Below, in pieces: positions 1 to 8,435 of a stretch of DNA of 64,000 nt. This DNA comes from Mycobacterium asiaticum DSM 44297 (GTDB lineage: Bacteria; Actinomycetota; Actinomycetes; Mycobacteriales; Mycobacteriaceae): the NCBI RefSeq assembly GCF_000613245.1, contig NZ_HG964937.1:369405-433404 (forward strand). Reading direction: 5' to 3'. How positions within the stretch are numbered: the stretch's first letter is position 1; each line of letters starts with the position of its first letter. A program made the position numbers and the translations under genes. Under the pieces are notes generated by a model. It had not been told where the DNA came from. It did no database searches and saw only the letters and a program-made list of their open reading frames with translations.

Positions 1-16
1 ACTCGCCGGTCGACAG

Positions 17-98
17 CTACCGAAGTGCTTACTGTAGCGCGGCCGGGCGGCGCTGCGGAGTTGGCTGACGTTGACCCTACCGAATTGCTTACTGTAGC
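17..98. repeat. Pair of 22-bp direct repeats 60 bp apart upstream of the first gene
   Basis: The 22 bases at 17-38 recur at 77-98 with one mismatch (G at 25, T at 85). Each copy contains CTTACTGTAGC. The second copy ends 9 bases before the ATG at 108. Repeats of this size and spacing before a gene are typical of a regulator binding twice, so this is read as a candidate operator pair. The regulator is unknown. Confidence 0.5.
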
Positions 99-107
99 TT
101 TTGCCCT

Positions 108-1124
108 ATGTCGCGCGGGGCCCTCAAGATCGACGGCGGCATACCGAACAGACTGGACCGCGTCATCGACGCGGCCATCGCTCTGGAACAGCAGGGCTGC
201 GACGGCGGCTGGACGGCTGAGACCAGCCATGACCCCTTCTTGCCGCTGGCGCTGGCCGCCGAGCACACCTCGCGAATCGAACTGGGCACCAACATCGCGG
301 TGGCCTTCGCGCGCAACCCGATGACCGTCGCCAACCTGGGCTGGGACCTACAGGCCTACTCCGACGGCCGGTTCATCCTGGGCCTCGGAACCCAGATCCA
401 GGCCCACATCGAGAAGCGCTTCAGCATGCCCTGGAGCCACCCGGCGCGGCGGATGCGCGAATTCGTCGCGGCCCTGCACGAGATCTGGTCGGCGTGGCGC
501 GACGGCACCAAACTTCGGTTCGAGGGGGAGTTCTACACCCACAAGATCATGACGCCGATGTTCACCCCCGAACCGCACCCCTACCCGACGCCGCGGGTCT
601 TCCTGGCCGCCGTCGGTGAGGCGATGACCGAGATCTGCGGGGAGATCGCCGACGGTCACCTGGGTCACCCAATGGTTTCCCGGCGGTACCTCGTCGAAGT
701 GACGACGCCGGTGCTGCTGCGCGGCCTGCAGCACGCCGGGCGCGACCGCGATGATTTCGAGATATCGGCCGAAGTGATGGTCGCGACCGGAACAAACGAC
801 GAGGAACTGGGCAAAGCCATGACCGCCGCCCGCAAACAGATCGCGTTCTACGGGTCCACGCCGGCCTACCGCAAGGTGCTCGACTTGCACGGTTGGGGCG
901 ACTTGCACGACGAGTTGCACCGTCTGTCCAAACTGGGCGAGTGGGACACCATGGGGTCGCTCATCGACGACGAGATGCTCGGCACCTTCGCGGTGGTCGC
1001 CCCGATCGAGGAGGTCGGCGCGGCGCTACGCGATCGTTGTGCGGGTGTGGCCGATCGGGTGTTGCCAATCTTCTATGCCGCGTCGCAGGACTGTATTCGC
1101 ACCGCACTCAAGGAGTTTCGTTGA
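108..1124 (+). CDS. LLM-class F420-dependent oxidoreductase (TIGR03617-like)
   Basis: A 338-residue protein with the luciferase-like monooxygenase fold of actinobacterial F420-dependent oxidoreductases. The family uses reduced cofactor F420 to reduce or oxidise varied substrates in the cytosol. Visible family features are GGWTAETSHDPF near the N-terminus, the ELGTNIAVAFARNP strand-loop at about residue 60, and GRFILGLGTQIQAHIEKRF at about residues 85-105. The length is normal for the family. The stop is followed 16 bases later by the GTG of a P450 gene, so the two are probably co-transcribed and may act in one oxidative pathway. The substrate cannot be told from sequence. The start has no strong ribosome binding site. 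Confidence 0.88.
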   Translation: MSRGALKIDGGIPNRLDRVIDAAIALEQQGCDGGWTAETSHDPFLPLALAAEHTSRIELGTNIAVAFARNPMTVANLGWDLQAYSDGRFILGLGTQIQAHIEKRFSMPWSHPARRMREFVAALHEIWSAWRDGTKLRFEGEFYTHKIMTPMFTPEPHPYPTPRVFLAAVGEAMTEICGEIADGHLGHPMVSRRYLVEVTTPVLLRGLQHAGRDRDDFEISAEVMVATGTNDEELGKAMTAARKQIAFYGSTPAYRKVLDLHGWGDLHDELHRLSKLGEWDTMGSLIDDEMLGTFAVVAPIEEVGAALRDRCAGVADRVLPIFYAASQDCIRTALKEFR

Positions 1125-1140
1125 TGAAGGGACCTCGGCT

Positions 1141-2376
1141 GTGAGCGCTCCGACCATGGACGAGGCCGCGCGGGTCCTGGCCGATCCGCAGGCCTTCACC
1201 GACGAGCGGCGGCTGCACGCGGCGCTGGCCCACCTGCGCGCCAACGCCCCGGTGTCATGGGTGGACGTACCGCGCTATCGCCCGTTCTGGGCGATCACCA
1301 AGCACGCGGATGTCATGGCCATCGAGCGGGAGAACACGGTGTTCACCAACTGGCCGCGGCCGGTGCTAGCGACCACCGAGGGCGACGAACAGGCCGCGGC
1401 GCTCGGGGTCCGGACGCTGATCCACCTCGATGACCCACAGCATCGCGTGGTGCGTGCTATCGGCTCGGACTGGTTCCGCCCCAAGGCTATGCGCGCGATG
1501 AAGCTCCGAGTGGACGAGTTGGCCAAGATCTACGTCGACAAGATGGTGGAGGTCGGACCGGCCTGCGATTTCGTTCAGCAGGTCGCGGTGAACTTTCCGC
1601 TCTACGTCATCATGTCGTTGCTCGGCGTGCCGGAAGCCGACTTCGCCCGGATGCTGCGCTGGACGCAGGAGTTGTTCGGCGCTGACGATAGCGAGTTCAA
1701 GCGCGGGACCACCGCTGAGGAACAGATCGCGTCGCTGCTGGAGATGTTCGGCTATTTCAACGAATTGACCACATCGCGTCGCGAAAGTCCCACCGATGAT
1801 CTCGCCTCGGCGATCGCCAACGCCCGCATCGACGGTGAGCCGTTGTCGGACATCGACACGGTGTCCTACTACCTGATCGTCGCCACTGCCGGGCACGACA
1901 CCACCAGCGCGACCATCGCCGGCGGCCTGCAGGCCCTCATCGAGAATCCTGACCAGCTGCACTGGCTGCGCGAAAACCTCGACCGGATGCCGCAAGCGAC
2001 CGAGGAGATGATCCGTTGGGTCACGCCCGTCAAGCAGTTCATGCGCACCGCCGCCAAGGACGTCGAGGTTCGCGGTATACCGATCGCCGAGGGCGATTCG
2101 GTGCTGCTGTCCTATGCGTCGGCCAACCGCGACGAGGACATCTTCGAGGACCCGTTCCGCTTCGACGTCGGTCGTGACCCCAACAAGCACGTCGCCTTCG
2201 GCTACGGCGTGCACTTCTGCATGGGCGCCGCGCTGGCCCGCATGGAGGTCACCAGCTTTTTCAACGAACTCCTGCCCCGCCTGAAATCCATTGAGCTGGA
2301 TGGTGATCCGGAGTTGGTCGCAACGACCTTCGTCGGTGGCCTCAAGCACCTGCCAGTCCGCTACTCGCTGACGTGA
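1141..2376 (+). CDS. Cytochrome P450
   Basis: A 411-residue soluble bacterial P450. The I-helix oxygen-binding motif AGHDTTS begins at residue 250, the EEMIRWV ExxR region follows, and the haem-binding motif FGYGVHFCMG places the thiolate ligand at Cys360. The GTG at 1141 is chosen because AAGGGA lies about 8 bases upstream and the product begins directly with the normal P450 N-terminus; the frame is open further upstream but that part overlaps the preceding gene. It needs a ferredoxin and a reductase, which are not encoded next to it. The substrate is unknown, although the neighbourhood of dehydrogenases and acyl-CoA enzymes suggests lipid or terpenoid oxidation. Confidence 0.95.
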   Translation: MSAPTMDEAARVLADPQAFTDERRLHAALAHLRANAPVSWVDVPRYRPFWAITKHADVMAIERENTVFTNWPRPVLATTEGDEQAAALGVRTLIHLDDPQHRVVRAIGSDWFRPKAMRAMKLRVDELAKIYVDKMVEVGPACDFVQQVAVNFPLYVIMSLLGVPEADFARMLRWTQELFGADDSEFKRGTTAEEQIASLLEMFGYFNELTTSRRESPTDDLASAIANARIDGEPLSDIDTVSYYLIVATAGHDTTSATIAGGLQALIENPDQLHWLRENLDRMPQATEEMIRWVTPVKQFMRTAAKDVEVRGIPIAEGDSVLLSYASANRDEDIFEDPFRFDVGRDPNKHVAFGYGVHFCMGAALARMEVTSFFNELLPRLKSIELDGDPELVATTFVGGLKHLPVRYSLT

Positions 2377-2407
2377 GTTTAAGCTGTCTTCTGCCCACGG
2401 TCAGTCA

Positions 2408-3259
2408 GTGTCAAAGGATGCCATCGATATGACACGCAGGACGATTGTCATCACCGGTTCCAGCGACGGCATCGGCGCCGCCGCAGCCCGGCGGCTCAGT
2501 CGAGAAGGTGCAAACGTCGTCGTGGTCGGTCGCTCGCAGAGCAAGACGACCGCGGTGGCCAACGAAATCGGCGCGGATTACTTCGTGGCGGACTTCGCCG
2601 ACCTGGCCCAGGTGCGGGCGCTGGCGGACAAGATCAAGTCGGAATACCCGCGCATCGACGTGCTGGCCAACAACGCGGGCGGCATGTGCAAGCAGCCGGA
2701 GATCACGGCCGATGGCCTGGAGAAGACCTATCAGGTCAACTACCTGGCGCCATTTCTGCTCACCACGCAGTTGCTGGATGTGCTCGTCGACTCCCGTGCC
2801 ACCGTGGTCAACACCACCAGCAACTCCCACAAGCTGGTGCCGAGGGTCAAAGTCGCCGATCTCGAACACACCGAGGGGCGCCGGCCCAGCTTTGCCTATG
2901 CGCTCACCAAGTTGGCGATCATCCTCTTTACCAAAGAGCTGCACCGTCGATACCACGAACGCGGAATATCGACCGCGACGTTCCATCCCGGCTACGTCAA
3001 CTCCAATTTCGGGGAGGCGTCCGGTTCGCGGTTCCTGCTGTTCATGAAGAACAACGTCCCGGTGATCGCCAGGTTCACCGCGAGCGCCGAGCAGGGTGCC
3101 GAACAATTGGTCTGGCTTGCCTCCAGCACCCCCGGTACCGACTGGCGGCCGGGCGAGTACTACGCCAAACACAAAGTCGCCAAAGCGAACCGCCGCGCCT
3201 ACGACCCGAAGCTGGCCGCGGAGTTGTGGGAACGCACAGCGGCCAAGGTGGCGATCTAG
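2408..3259 (+). CDS. Short-chain dehydrogenase/reductase
   Basis: A 283-residue Rossmann-fold SDR. The cofactor motif GSSDGIGA lies at about residues 17-24, NNAGG at about residue 93, the catalytic Ser in NTTSNSH and the catalytic YALTK (Tyr-x3-Lys) at about residue 165. The wider sequence resembles the retinol-dehydrogenase-like group of SDRs. Two starts are possible: GTG at 2408 or ATG at 2429, and the latter has AAAGGA 10 bases upstream and may be the real one. It follows the P450 gene by about 30 bases and probably oxidises or reduces a product of the same pathway. The substrate is not known. Confidence 0.92.
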   Translation: MSKDAIDMTRRTIVITGSSDGIGAAAARRLSREGANVVVVGRSQSKTTAVANEIGADYFVADFADLAQVRALADKIKSEYPRIDVLANNAGGMCKQPEITADGLEKTYQVNYLAPFLLTTQLLDVLVDSRATVVNTTSNSHKLVPRVKVADLEHTEGRRPSFAYALTKLAIILFTKELHRRYHERGISTATFHPGYVNSNFGEASGSRFLLFMKNNVPVIARFTASAEQGAEQLVWLASSTPGTDWRPGEYYAKHKVAKANRRAYDPKLAAELWERTAAKVAI

Positions 3260-3750
3260 CGGGTCAGACCGCTGTCCCGGAGTACGTCACACAGAGCGTC
3301 GACCCAGCGGCGAACTCGTGGTTGGCAGCCGTTCCGAAGTTGACCACAACCCATCGCGCGCTGCGGCGCGTAGGAGGCCGCCGCTGGTGACGCGCAGCCG
3401 CGCGGGCCCGCCCGCGCGACACGGGCGTCGGTGGCGCGACGTAGCACCGGTTGCTCGGCACGGTCGGGCACGGGCAGCAGCACATGCCTTCCGGCAGGCG
3501 TTCCGGTGATCCCAAGGTCGAATCGGATGTGGCGGTCGTGCTGGCCACTGGTGATGGAGTCAGCCATGGTCAACTGCTCGAGCGCGTTGACGTAGAACTG
3601 CTGGCCGCCCCCGCGGCGATGAGGCTCTCGACCAGCTCGTCCGGTAAGCACAAGCCAACCCAGTCGCAGCACGCCCGGAACGAATTGGGGTCGCGACTCG
3701 GCTATCCCCGCTGAGGCGGTAATACTAGGGGCACTACCGGAAGGGGAATT
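3260..3750. other. 490-bp interval with no intact gene, probably decayed coding sequence
   Basis: No convincing full-length gene lies here. On the minus strand a stretch ending at 3256 reads WVDALCDVLRDSGLTR followed by a stop, which looks like a real protein C-terminus, and another stretch around 3560-3620 reads YVNALEQLTMADSITSGQ. The sequence between looks out of frame. I interpret it as a frameshifted remnant of an unidentified gene. The adjoining 44-codon VOC fragment supports local gene decay. Confidence 0.3.
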
Positions 3751-3885
3751 GTGCTGGGTGTTCATCACGCCGCGGTCTGTACCGACGTCGAACGGTCGCT
3801 GCGCTTCTGGCCGGAATTTGGCGCCACGACGGATCAGCTGAGGTCGATCTTCGAACTGGTCGATGCGATCGGGCCCGCAGCATGA
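3751..3885 (+). pseudogene. Remnant of a VOC (glyoxalase-like) protein, 44 codons
   Basis: Starting from the GTG at 3751, with GGAAGGGG just upstream, the frame reads VLGVHHAAVCTDVERSLRFW. This is the first beta-alpha unit of a vicinal-oxygen-chelate domain, with the metal-ligand-type His. After about 24 residues the sequence becomes QLRSIFELVDAIGPAA and stops. Normal VOC domains have about 120-150 residues, so an internal deletion probably joined the N-terminus to a C-terminal tail. The stop overlaps the ATG of the next SDR gene (ATGA at 3882-3885), so the remnant may still serve as a translated leader. Confidence 0.5.
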
Positions 3886-4676
3886 GCACCGCTCTGGTGA
3901 CCGGTGGCGCCTCGGGAATTGGATCGTCGACCGCGTCGCTCCTACGTGAGGCCGGCTACGACGTGGTGGTATGGGACCTGAAAGGTGGTGACATCGACTG
4001 CGATATCAGCGATTTCGACGCCGTGTCGGCCGCGATGGAGCAGACCATCCGCGAGCACGGCGTCCCCACGCGGGTCGTGACATCCGCCGGTATTGGGTCC
4101 TCTGGTCTGCTCCTGAAGCTGCCGCCCGAAGAATGGGAACGGGTGCTGGCGGTCAACCTCACCGGCACCTGGTTCACCATCCGAGCGGCCGCCCAAGCCA
4201 TGATCGACGCCGAACTCGAGGGCTCTATCGTCGTGGTGTCCAGCATCAGCGGCACGTTGGCAGATCGGGACATGGGTGCCTATTGCGTATCGAAGGCCGG
4301 TCTGGACATGCTGGTGAAAGTAGCGGCCGTGGAATGGGGGATCAACGGCATCCGAGTCAACGCGGTCGGGCCGGGTGTCACCCGGACGCCGATGCTCCCC
4401 GACGCCGAGAAGTGGCCGGCTTGGGTCGAGGGAATGTCCAAACGAACGGCGTTACGTCGCCTCGGTGACCCGGGTGACGTGGCCGAGGCAATCGTGGGTG
4501 TACTCGAAATGGCTTGGGTCACTGGGCAAATCGTCCATGCCGATGGAGGACTGTCGCTGCACAGCCCGATTGATGCCTACGGGCAGGTGGAGAAGTTGGC
4601 AAGGTTGAAGAGGCTGCAGGAATTGCACCGGCAGAAGCAACAGGGCAAGGACGCTCAGGTCAACGTCTCCGACTAA
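3882..4676 (+). CDS. Short-chain dehydrogenase/reductase
   Basis: A 264-residue classical SDR. The nucleotide-binding motif TGGASGIGSS is at residues 7-16, SAGIGS replaces the usual NNAG, VVSSISG carries the catalytic Ser, and YCVSK carries the catalytic Tyr and Lys. A DIDCDISDF segment follows the second strand, as in hydroxysteroid dehydrogenase-like members. The C-terminal tail is Lys/Gln-rich and probably disordered. The ATG overlaps the stop of the VOC remnant. The 3' end overlaps the convergent TetR gene by a few bases. Function beyond NAD(P)-dependent alcohol/ketone interconversion is not predictable. Confidence 0.92.
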   Translation: MSTALVTGGASGIGSSTASLLREAGYDVVVWDLKGGDIDCDISDFDAVSAAMEQTIREHGVPTRVVTSAGIGSSGLLLKLPPEEWERVLAVNLTGTWFTIRAAAQAMIDAELEGSIVVVSSISGTLADRDMGAYCVSKAGLDMLVKVAAVEWGINGIRVNAVGPGVTRTPMLPDAEKWPAWVEGMSKRTALRRLGDPGDVAEAIVGVLEMAWVTGQIVHADGGLSLHSPIDAYGQVEKLARLKRLQELHRQKQQGKDAQVNVSD

Positions 4677-5293
4677 CCGCCCTCTCGGTAGCCGGCCCGC
4701 CCCAGCATTGACGTGACTTGGCGTAGTAAGGCGGTGCGGAACCCGTCGGCCGAAGGCGCAGGGAACTGCAGCGTGCGCGGAACCATGGCGCCGGCGAGCC
4801 AGATGAGCAGCAGATCGATGACGTCCTCCGCGCTCACCGTAGGCGCGAAGACCCCCGCTTCGGTGCCCTCGATCACAGCTTGCAGGAATGGCGCGCGGTA
4901 ACGTGCCCACCCCTGCTGGCTGTAATCGCGCAATTCGCCGTCGCGCATACTCGAACGCCAAACTTCAATGAGCAGTTGATGATTGCGAAGCGGCGTGTTG
5001 AGATTTCGGTCAATCATCGCAACCAGTCGATGCCATGGGTCCCGCTCGGCCGCCGCGACTGCCTCCAGCGCAAGCACCTCGACTTCGGTGGCATGCCGGA
5101 TCGCCTCGATCAGCATATCCTCGCGTGAACCGAAGTAGTTCTGCAGCGTGCTTATCGCCGCTCCACTGGCCGCCGCGACGTCGGCGAAGCGAGTGTTCTC
5201 ATAGCCTCGCTCCGCCAGCACGGTCGCGGCCACTTCAGCCACCTCGGCCCGGCGGGCACCACCCGCCCGGCGGGTCCGCCGTGGAAGTGTCAT
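4673..5293 (-). CDS. TetR-family transcriptional regulator
   Basis: A 206-residue repressor. The N-terminal helix-turn-helix covers about residues 12-58 (RFADVAAASGAAISTLQNYF), and a ligand-binding helical domain follows. A longer frame starts with TTG at 5311, but the ATG at 5293 begins directly before PRRTRR and is preferred. The gene ends overlapping the SDR gene convergently. Its own promoter contains a 15-bp motif that recurs in front of the divergently placed FAD oxidase gene, so it probably represses itself and that gene. The inducer is unknown. Confidence 0.9.
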   Translation of the reverse strand: MTLPRRTRRAGGARRAEVAEVAATVLAERGYENTRFADVAAASGAAISTLQNYFGSREDMLIEAIRHATEVEVLALEAVAAAERDPWHRLVAMIDRNLNTPLRNHQLLIEVWRSSMRDGELRDYSQQGWARYRAPFLQAVIEGTEAGVFAPTVSAEDVIDLLLIWLAGAMVPRTLQFPAPSADGFRTALLRQVTSMLGRAGYREGG

Positions 5294-5294
5294 T

Positions 5295-5316
5295 ACCGTA
5301 TGGTACGGCAATACCG
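5295..5316. promoter_or_regulatory. Candidate TetR operator upstream of the TetR gene
   Basis: The region contains the inverted repeat TACCGTATGGTA and, at 5302-5316, GGTACGGCAATACCG. Thirteen of these 15 bases recur at 6770-6784 before the neighbouring FAD oxidase gene. The site lies directly upstream of the regulator start at 5293, as expected for autoregulation. Confidence 0.5.
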
Positions 5317-5328
5317 ATGGTTAGCAAA

Positions 5329-6729
5329 CTACTGGTAGCCGATGTACGGCGGGATGTTGTGGTTGAGGCGAAACCGGTTGTGCGGATCGTACTTCGTTTT
5401 CACGCTCCTTAGCCGGCCGTAGACATCCGGTTCGTAAGCCTGACGGGTGCGTTCCTCAGTAGTGTCTTTCGGGCCTTGAAAGCTGGGACTGGCCCCGTCG
5501 TAGAGCCAGGGCCGCAGGGCTTCGAAGAGTGCGCCACCCGCTTGCGCGTAGTCGACGACATTGTGACCGGGCGGCACGACGGTCAGGCCGAACACAGCGA
5601 AGGCGGCGTCGCGTGCGCCTACCGAATTCAGAACCGGTGCCGGTTTGCTGAAAGCGCCTCCCAGATGGCGGAAGTCGACGATATTGATCGAGCTTGCGGA
5701 TCGCGGGCCGATGACATCGACGACCGCCGAAACCGTCTCCGGCGCCAGTTCGCGCAACAGGCCGAACTGCTCCACTGCGGCCGCCGGATCGGTGGGATCG
5801 TTGCTGATCGAGCCGAACTCGCTGTACGGAATCTCGGCCACCGTGTCGGCCAGCACCGGCGCCGCCTGCCGTAACGGCTCAATCGCCACGCCCCCCGAAT
5901 TCGCGTCGCCGAGGTATGAGACCCGCACGGAGAGGGTCAGACGTCCCTGCATGAACGGCGGAAGACCGGGCAATGGTGGCAGATTCAGCACCGCCAAGCT
6001 GGTGGTGAGTTCGTCCGGGGCGGTCGCTGTCAGTGTCCGGTAGACGTCCATGACCTTCTCGATGTGTGCGCCGGAGTAGAAGATCGCGCCGGCATATAGC
6101 CGAGTCACCGGGAACAGATTGAACTCCATCGCCGTGACGACGCCGAAATTGCTCCTGCCGCCCAGCAACGCGCCGAACAGGTCTGCTTCCCTACGAGGCG
6201 ACACTTCGCGCAGTTCACCGTCGGCGGTCACCACGTCGATGCGGCGAACATGGTCGGCGGCCCAGCCGAACTTGCGACCTATGGTCGAGCTGGCCCCGCC
6301 GCTGAGGGTATAGCCCACCACGCCGACTCCGGGTGCGGAACCCGGCAAGGGCGCAAGGCCATATCTTGCTGCGGCTCGTACCAATTGGTCGAAACGCACT
6401 CCGGCCTCGACTCGTGCTGTGCGCCGAGAACTGTCGATGGCGATCCCACGCATTCTTCTGGTTGTGATCATCAGCGTCGAGTGGTCGGCCTCGACCGAGG
6501 GTCCGTGCCCGGTGTTGAGGACGGCGATGTCTAAGTCGTGCCGGCTGGCGAATGACACGGCAGCCACCACGTCGGCGGCCGTGGCCGCACCGACTGCAAT
6601 CGCGGGCCGGTGTTGCACCGCAGTGTTGAAAACAGGCACTTCGGCCGCATATCCCGGTGTGTCACGTGTGCAGGCGGGACCCTGCAGGGCGTCGCGCAGT
6701 GCCGGCAGGGCAGCAGGCCAGGATTCCAC
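5329..6729 (-). CDS. FAD-linked oxidase (berberine-bridge/6-hydroxynicotine oxidase type)
   Basis: A 466-residue oxidase with an N-terminal PCMH-type FAD-binding domain and a C-terminal BBE element. The segment LNTGHGPS corresponds to the family region whose His can be bound covalently to FAD, GVVGYTLSGGASS is the second FAD-binding loop, and the C-terminus has KTKYDPHNRFRLNHNIPP, the BBE signature. The family oxidises alcohols, amines or sugars with oxygen as acceptor. The GTG at 6729 is chosen because GAGAGGA lies about 8 bases upstream; a longer frame would cover the operator. No signal peptide is visible, so it is probably cytosolic. Confidence 0.88.
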   Translation of the reverse strand: MESWPAALPALRDALQGPACTRDTPGYAAEVPVFNTAVQHRPAIAVGAATAADVVAAVSFASRHDLDIAVLNTGHGPSVEADHSTLMITTRRMRGIAIDSSRRTARVEAGVRFDQLVRAAARYGLAPLPGSAPGVGVVGYTLSGGASSTIGRKFGWAADHVRRIDVVTADGELREVSPRREADLFGALLGGRSNFGVVTAMEFNLFPVTRLYAGAIFYSGAHIEKVMDVYRTLTATAPDELTTSLAVLNLPPLPGLPPFMQGRLTLSVRVSYLGDANSGGVAIEPLRQAAPVLADTVAEIPYSEFGSISNDPTDPAAAVEQFGLLRELAPETVSAVVDVIGPRSASSINIVDFRHLGGAFSKPAPVLNSVGARDAAFAVFGLTVVPPGHNVVDYAQAGGALFEALRPWLYDGASPSFQGPKDTTEERTRQAYEPDVYGRLRSVKTKYDPHNRFRLNHNIPPYIGYQ

Positions 6730-6756
6730 AACCCGATCCTCTCGATTACTTATGTT

Positions 6757-6784
6757 GGTATCCTGATACGGTACGGTGATACCG
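6757..6784. promoter_or_regulatory. Candidate TetR operator upstream of the FAD-linked oxidase
   Basis: The sequence has arms GGTATC (6757-6762) and GATACC (6778-6783) in inverted orientation, and GGTACGGTGATACCG at 6770-6784, nearly identical to the motif at 5302-5316. It lies about 30-55 bases upstream of the preferred oxidase start and also ahead of the cupin gene on the other strand. Confidence 0.5.
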
Positions 6785-6852
6785 ACCCAATAGGGATCGC
6801 CTATGGGCGAGATCACAGAAATCGAGGTGGGCCGCCGTTGCGAAGGAGTTCT

Positions 6853-7266
6853 GTGTGCGTATTGGCCCTGTTTGCTTTGATGGCGTGGCTCGGGTTTCCG
6901 CTGCTGCAGCCCTCGTCGAGTTCGAGTGTCGACTACTCCATCGTGGCGCAGAGCTCAGACCATGGCAGGGCATTCGTCGTCCGCGATGCCACGATCGAAC
7001 CGGGTGGGCGTATCGGCTGGCATTGGCACCGAGGAACCGTGATCGCGGCGGTGAAGGAGGGCACGTTGTATCACTACGGCAGTGATTGCTCGCTCGACGG
7101 CATCTACCGTGCTGGGGAATCGTTCGTCGAACCAAGCGGCGCCGACCATGTGCACGACGGCCGGAACCTCGGGGCAACGCCGGTAGTGCTGGAGGTCATG
7201 TACATCATCCCGGAAGGCACACCGCTCGCCGACGCGCGCGAGGCCCCGCCGGGTTGCGTCACGTGA
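6853..7266 (+). CDS. Cupin-domain protein with N-terminal hydrophobic segment
   Basis: A 137-residue protein starting at a GTG preceded by GAAGGAG. Residues 2-17 (CVLALFALMAWLGFPLL) form a signal peptide or membrane anchor. The rest is one conserved beta-barrel cupin: GWHWHRGT gives the His-x-His metal pair, EGTLYHY follows, and PSGADHVHDG supplies a further His. It is therefore probably an exported metal-binding cupin. It is divergent from the FAD oxidase across the shared operator region. The enzymatic or binding role cannot be assigned. Confidence 0.75.
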   Translation: MCVLALFALMAWLGFPLLQPSSSSSVDYSIVAQSSDHGRAFVVRDATIEPGGRIGWHWHRGTVIAAVKEGTLYHYGSDCSLDGIYRAGESFVEPSGADHVHDGRNLGATPVVLEVMYIIPEGTPLADAREAPPGCVT

Positions 7267-7277
7267 TGGGGGGAGAG

Positions 7278-8435
7278 CTAGTCGATGCTGTAATCGATTA
7301 TTCCCCTGATGATTTCGCCGTTGAGCAGGTCGGCGTAGGCATCGTTGATCTCGTCGAGGCGGTAACGGCGAGTGATCATCTCGTCCAGTTGGAGCTGGCC
7401 GGTCTGGTAGAGCCTGGCCAGCCGCGCGATGTCGGCCTTTCCGTTGCAGGAGCCGAAGATGGTGCCCGCCAGCGTCTTATTCGACAGGATGAAGTCCTGC
7501 AGGTTGAGGTTGACCTTGTGCGTCAGCTGTGACGTCATGCCGGTCAGCACGCACGTCCCGCCCTTTCGGGTCAGCTGCACCGCATCGCGCACGTCGTCGG
7601 GGGTGATCAGCGAAGGCGAAACCACCACCGAGTCCGCCATCACGCCATAGGTGAGGCCACGGACTAGATCCAGGGCCTCCGCCGTCGACGCGACGCTGTG
7701 GGTCGCGCCGAAACCCAACGCCGATTTCTGTTTGAACTCAACCGGATCCACGGCGATGATCTGCGCGGCCCCGTTGATCCGGGCGCCCTGAATGGCGCCG
7801 GTACCGATCCCGCCGGCGCCGATGACGACGACGGTGTCGCCGCCGCGCACATTCGCCCGGTTGGCCGCCGACCCGTAACCTGTCGGGATCGCGCAGGACA
7901 ACAACGCGGCGGGCACCAACGGTATGTCCCGTTCGATCTTGATTAGCGAATTGACCGATGCCACAGTGTGTCTGGCGAACGCGCCGACCTTGGCCAGATG
8001 GCCGAGCGGCTTGCCGGCGGAGGTGTGATGGCGAAAGGTCCCGTCGGTGGGCATTCCCGGGACCATGGTGCCCATGCCGGTGTCGCACAGGTATTCCATG
8101 CCCGATGCACACCAGCGGCACTGTCCGCACACCGCGACGAACGACATCACCACGTGGTCACCCGGCACGAAATCCGTTACGCCGGGCCCTACTTCGCGGA
8201 CCACCCCGGAGCCTTCGTGTCCACCGATCATCGGGAACATGCTGGGCAGGCCGAGGGCTTCCATCACCTCGTTGGGCGCTGACATGTCGCCCTTGAGAAT
8301 GTGATCGTCGGAGTGGCACAACCCGGCGGCGGCCATCTCTACGAGAACTTCGCCGGCGCGCGGCGGGTCCAACTCGAAATCTTCGACCGACCACGGTCCG
8401 CCGATACCGTGCAGGATCGCCGCCCGGCTTTTCAT
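7278..8435 (-). CDS. Zinc-dependent (NDMA-type) alcohol dehydrogenase
   Basis: A 385-residue medium-chain dehydrogenase. Catalytic-zinc residues lie in GLCHSDDH and GGHEGSG. The structural-zinc loop is CGQCRWCASGMEYLC. The Rossmann motif GAGGIGTGAIQGA is at about residues 195-207. The sequence matches the mycobacterial group that keeps NAD tightly bound and can be assayed with nitrosodimethylaniline. It presumably oxidises an alcohol made by the P450 encoded immediately upstream, whose stop overlaps this start by 4 bases, so the two are translationally coupled. Confidence 0.92.
   Translation of the reverse strand: MKSRAAILHGIGGPWSVEDFELDPPRAGEVLVEMAAAGLCHSDDHILKGDMSAPNEVMEALGLPSMFPMIGGHEGSGVVREVGPGVTDFVPGDHVVMSFVAVCGQCRWCASGMEYLCDTGMGTMVPGMPTDGTFRHHTSAGKPLGHLAKVGAFARHTVASVNSLIKIERDIPLVPAALLSCAIPTGYGSAANRANVRGGDTVVVIGAGGIGTGAIQGARINGAAQIIAVDPVEFKQKSALGFGATHSVASTAEALDLVRGLTYGVMADSVVVSPSLITPDDVRDAVQLTRKGGTCVLTGMTSQLTHKVNLNLQDFILSNKTLAGTIFGSCNGKADIARLARLYQTGQLQLDEMITRRYRLDEINDAYADLLNGEIIRGIIDYSID

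Noticed and set aside
25..324. 99-codon open frame overlapping the first gene
   Set aside because: It is in another frame of the F420-dependent oxidoreductase gene and starts inside the direct-repeat region.
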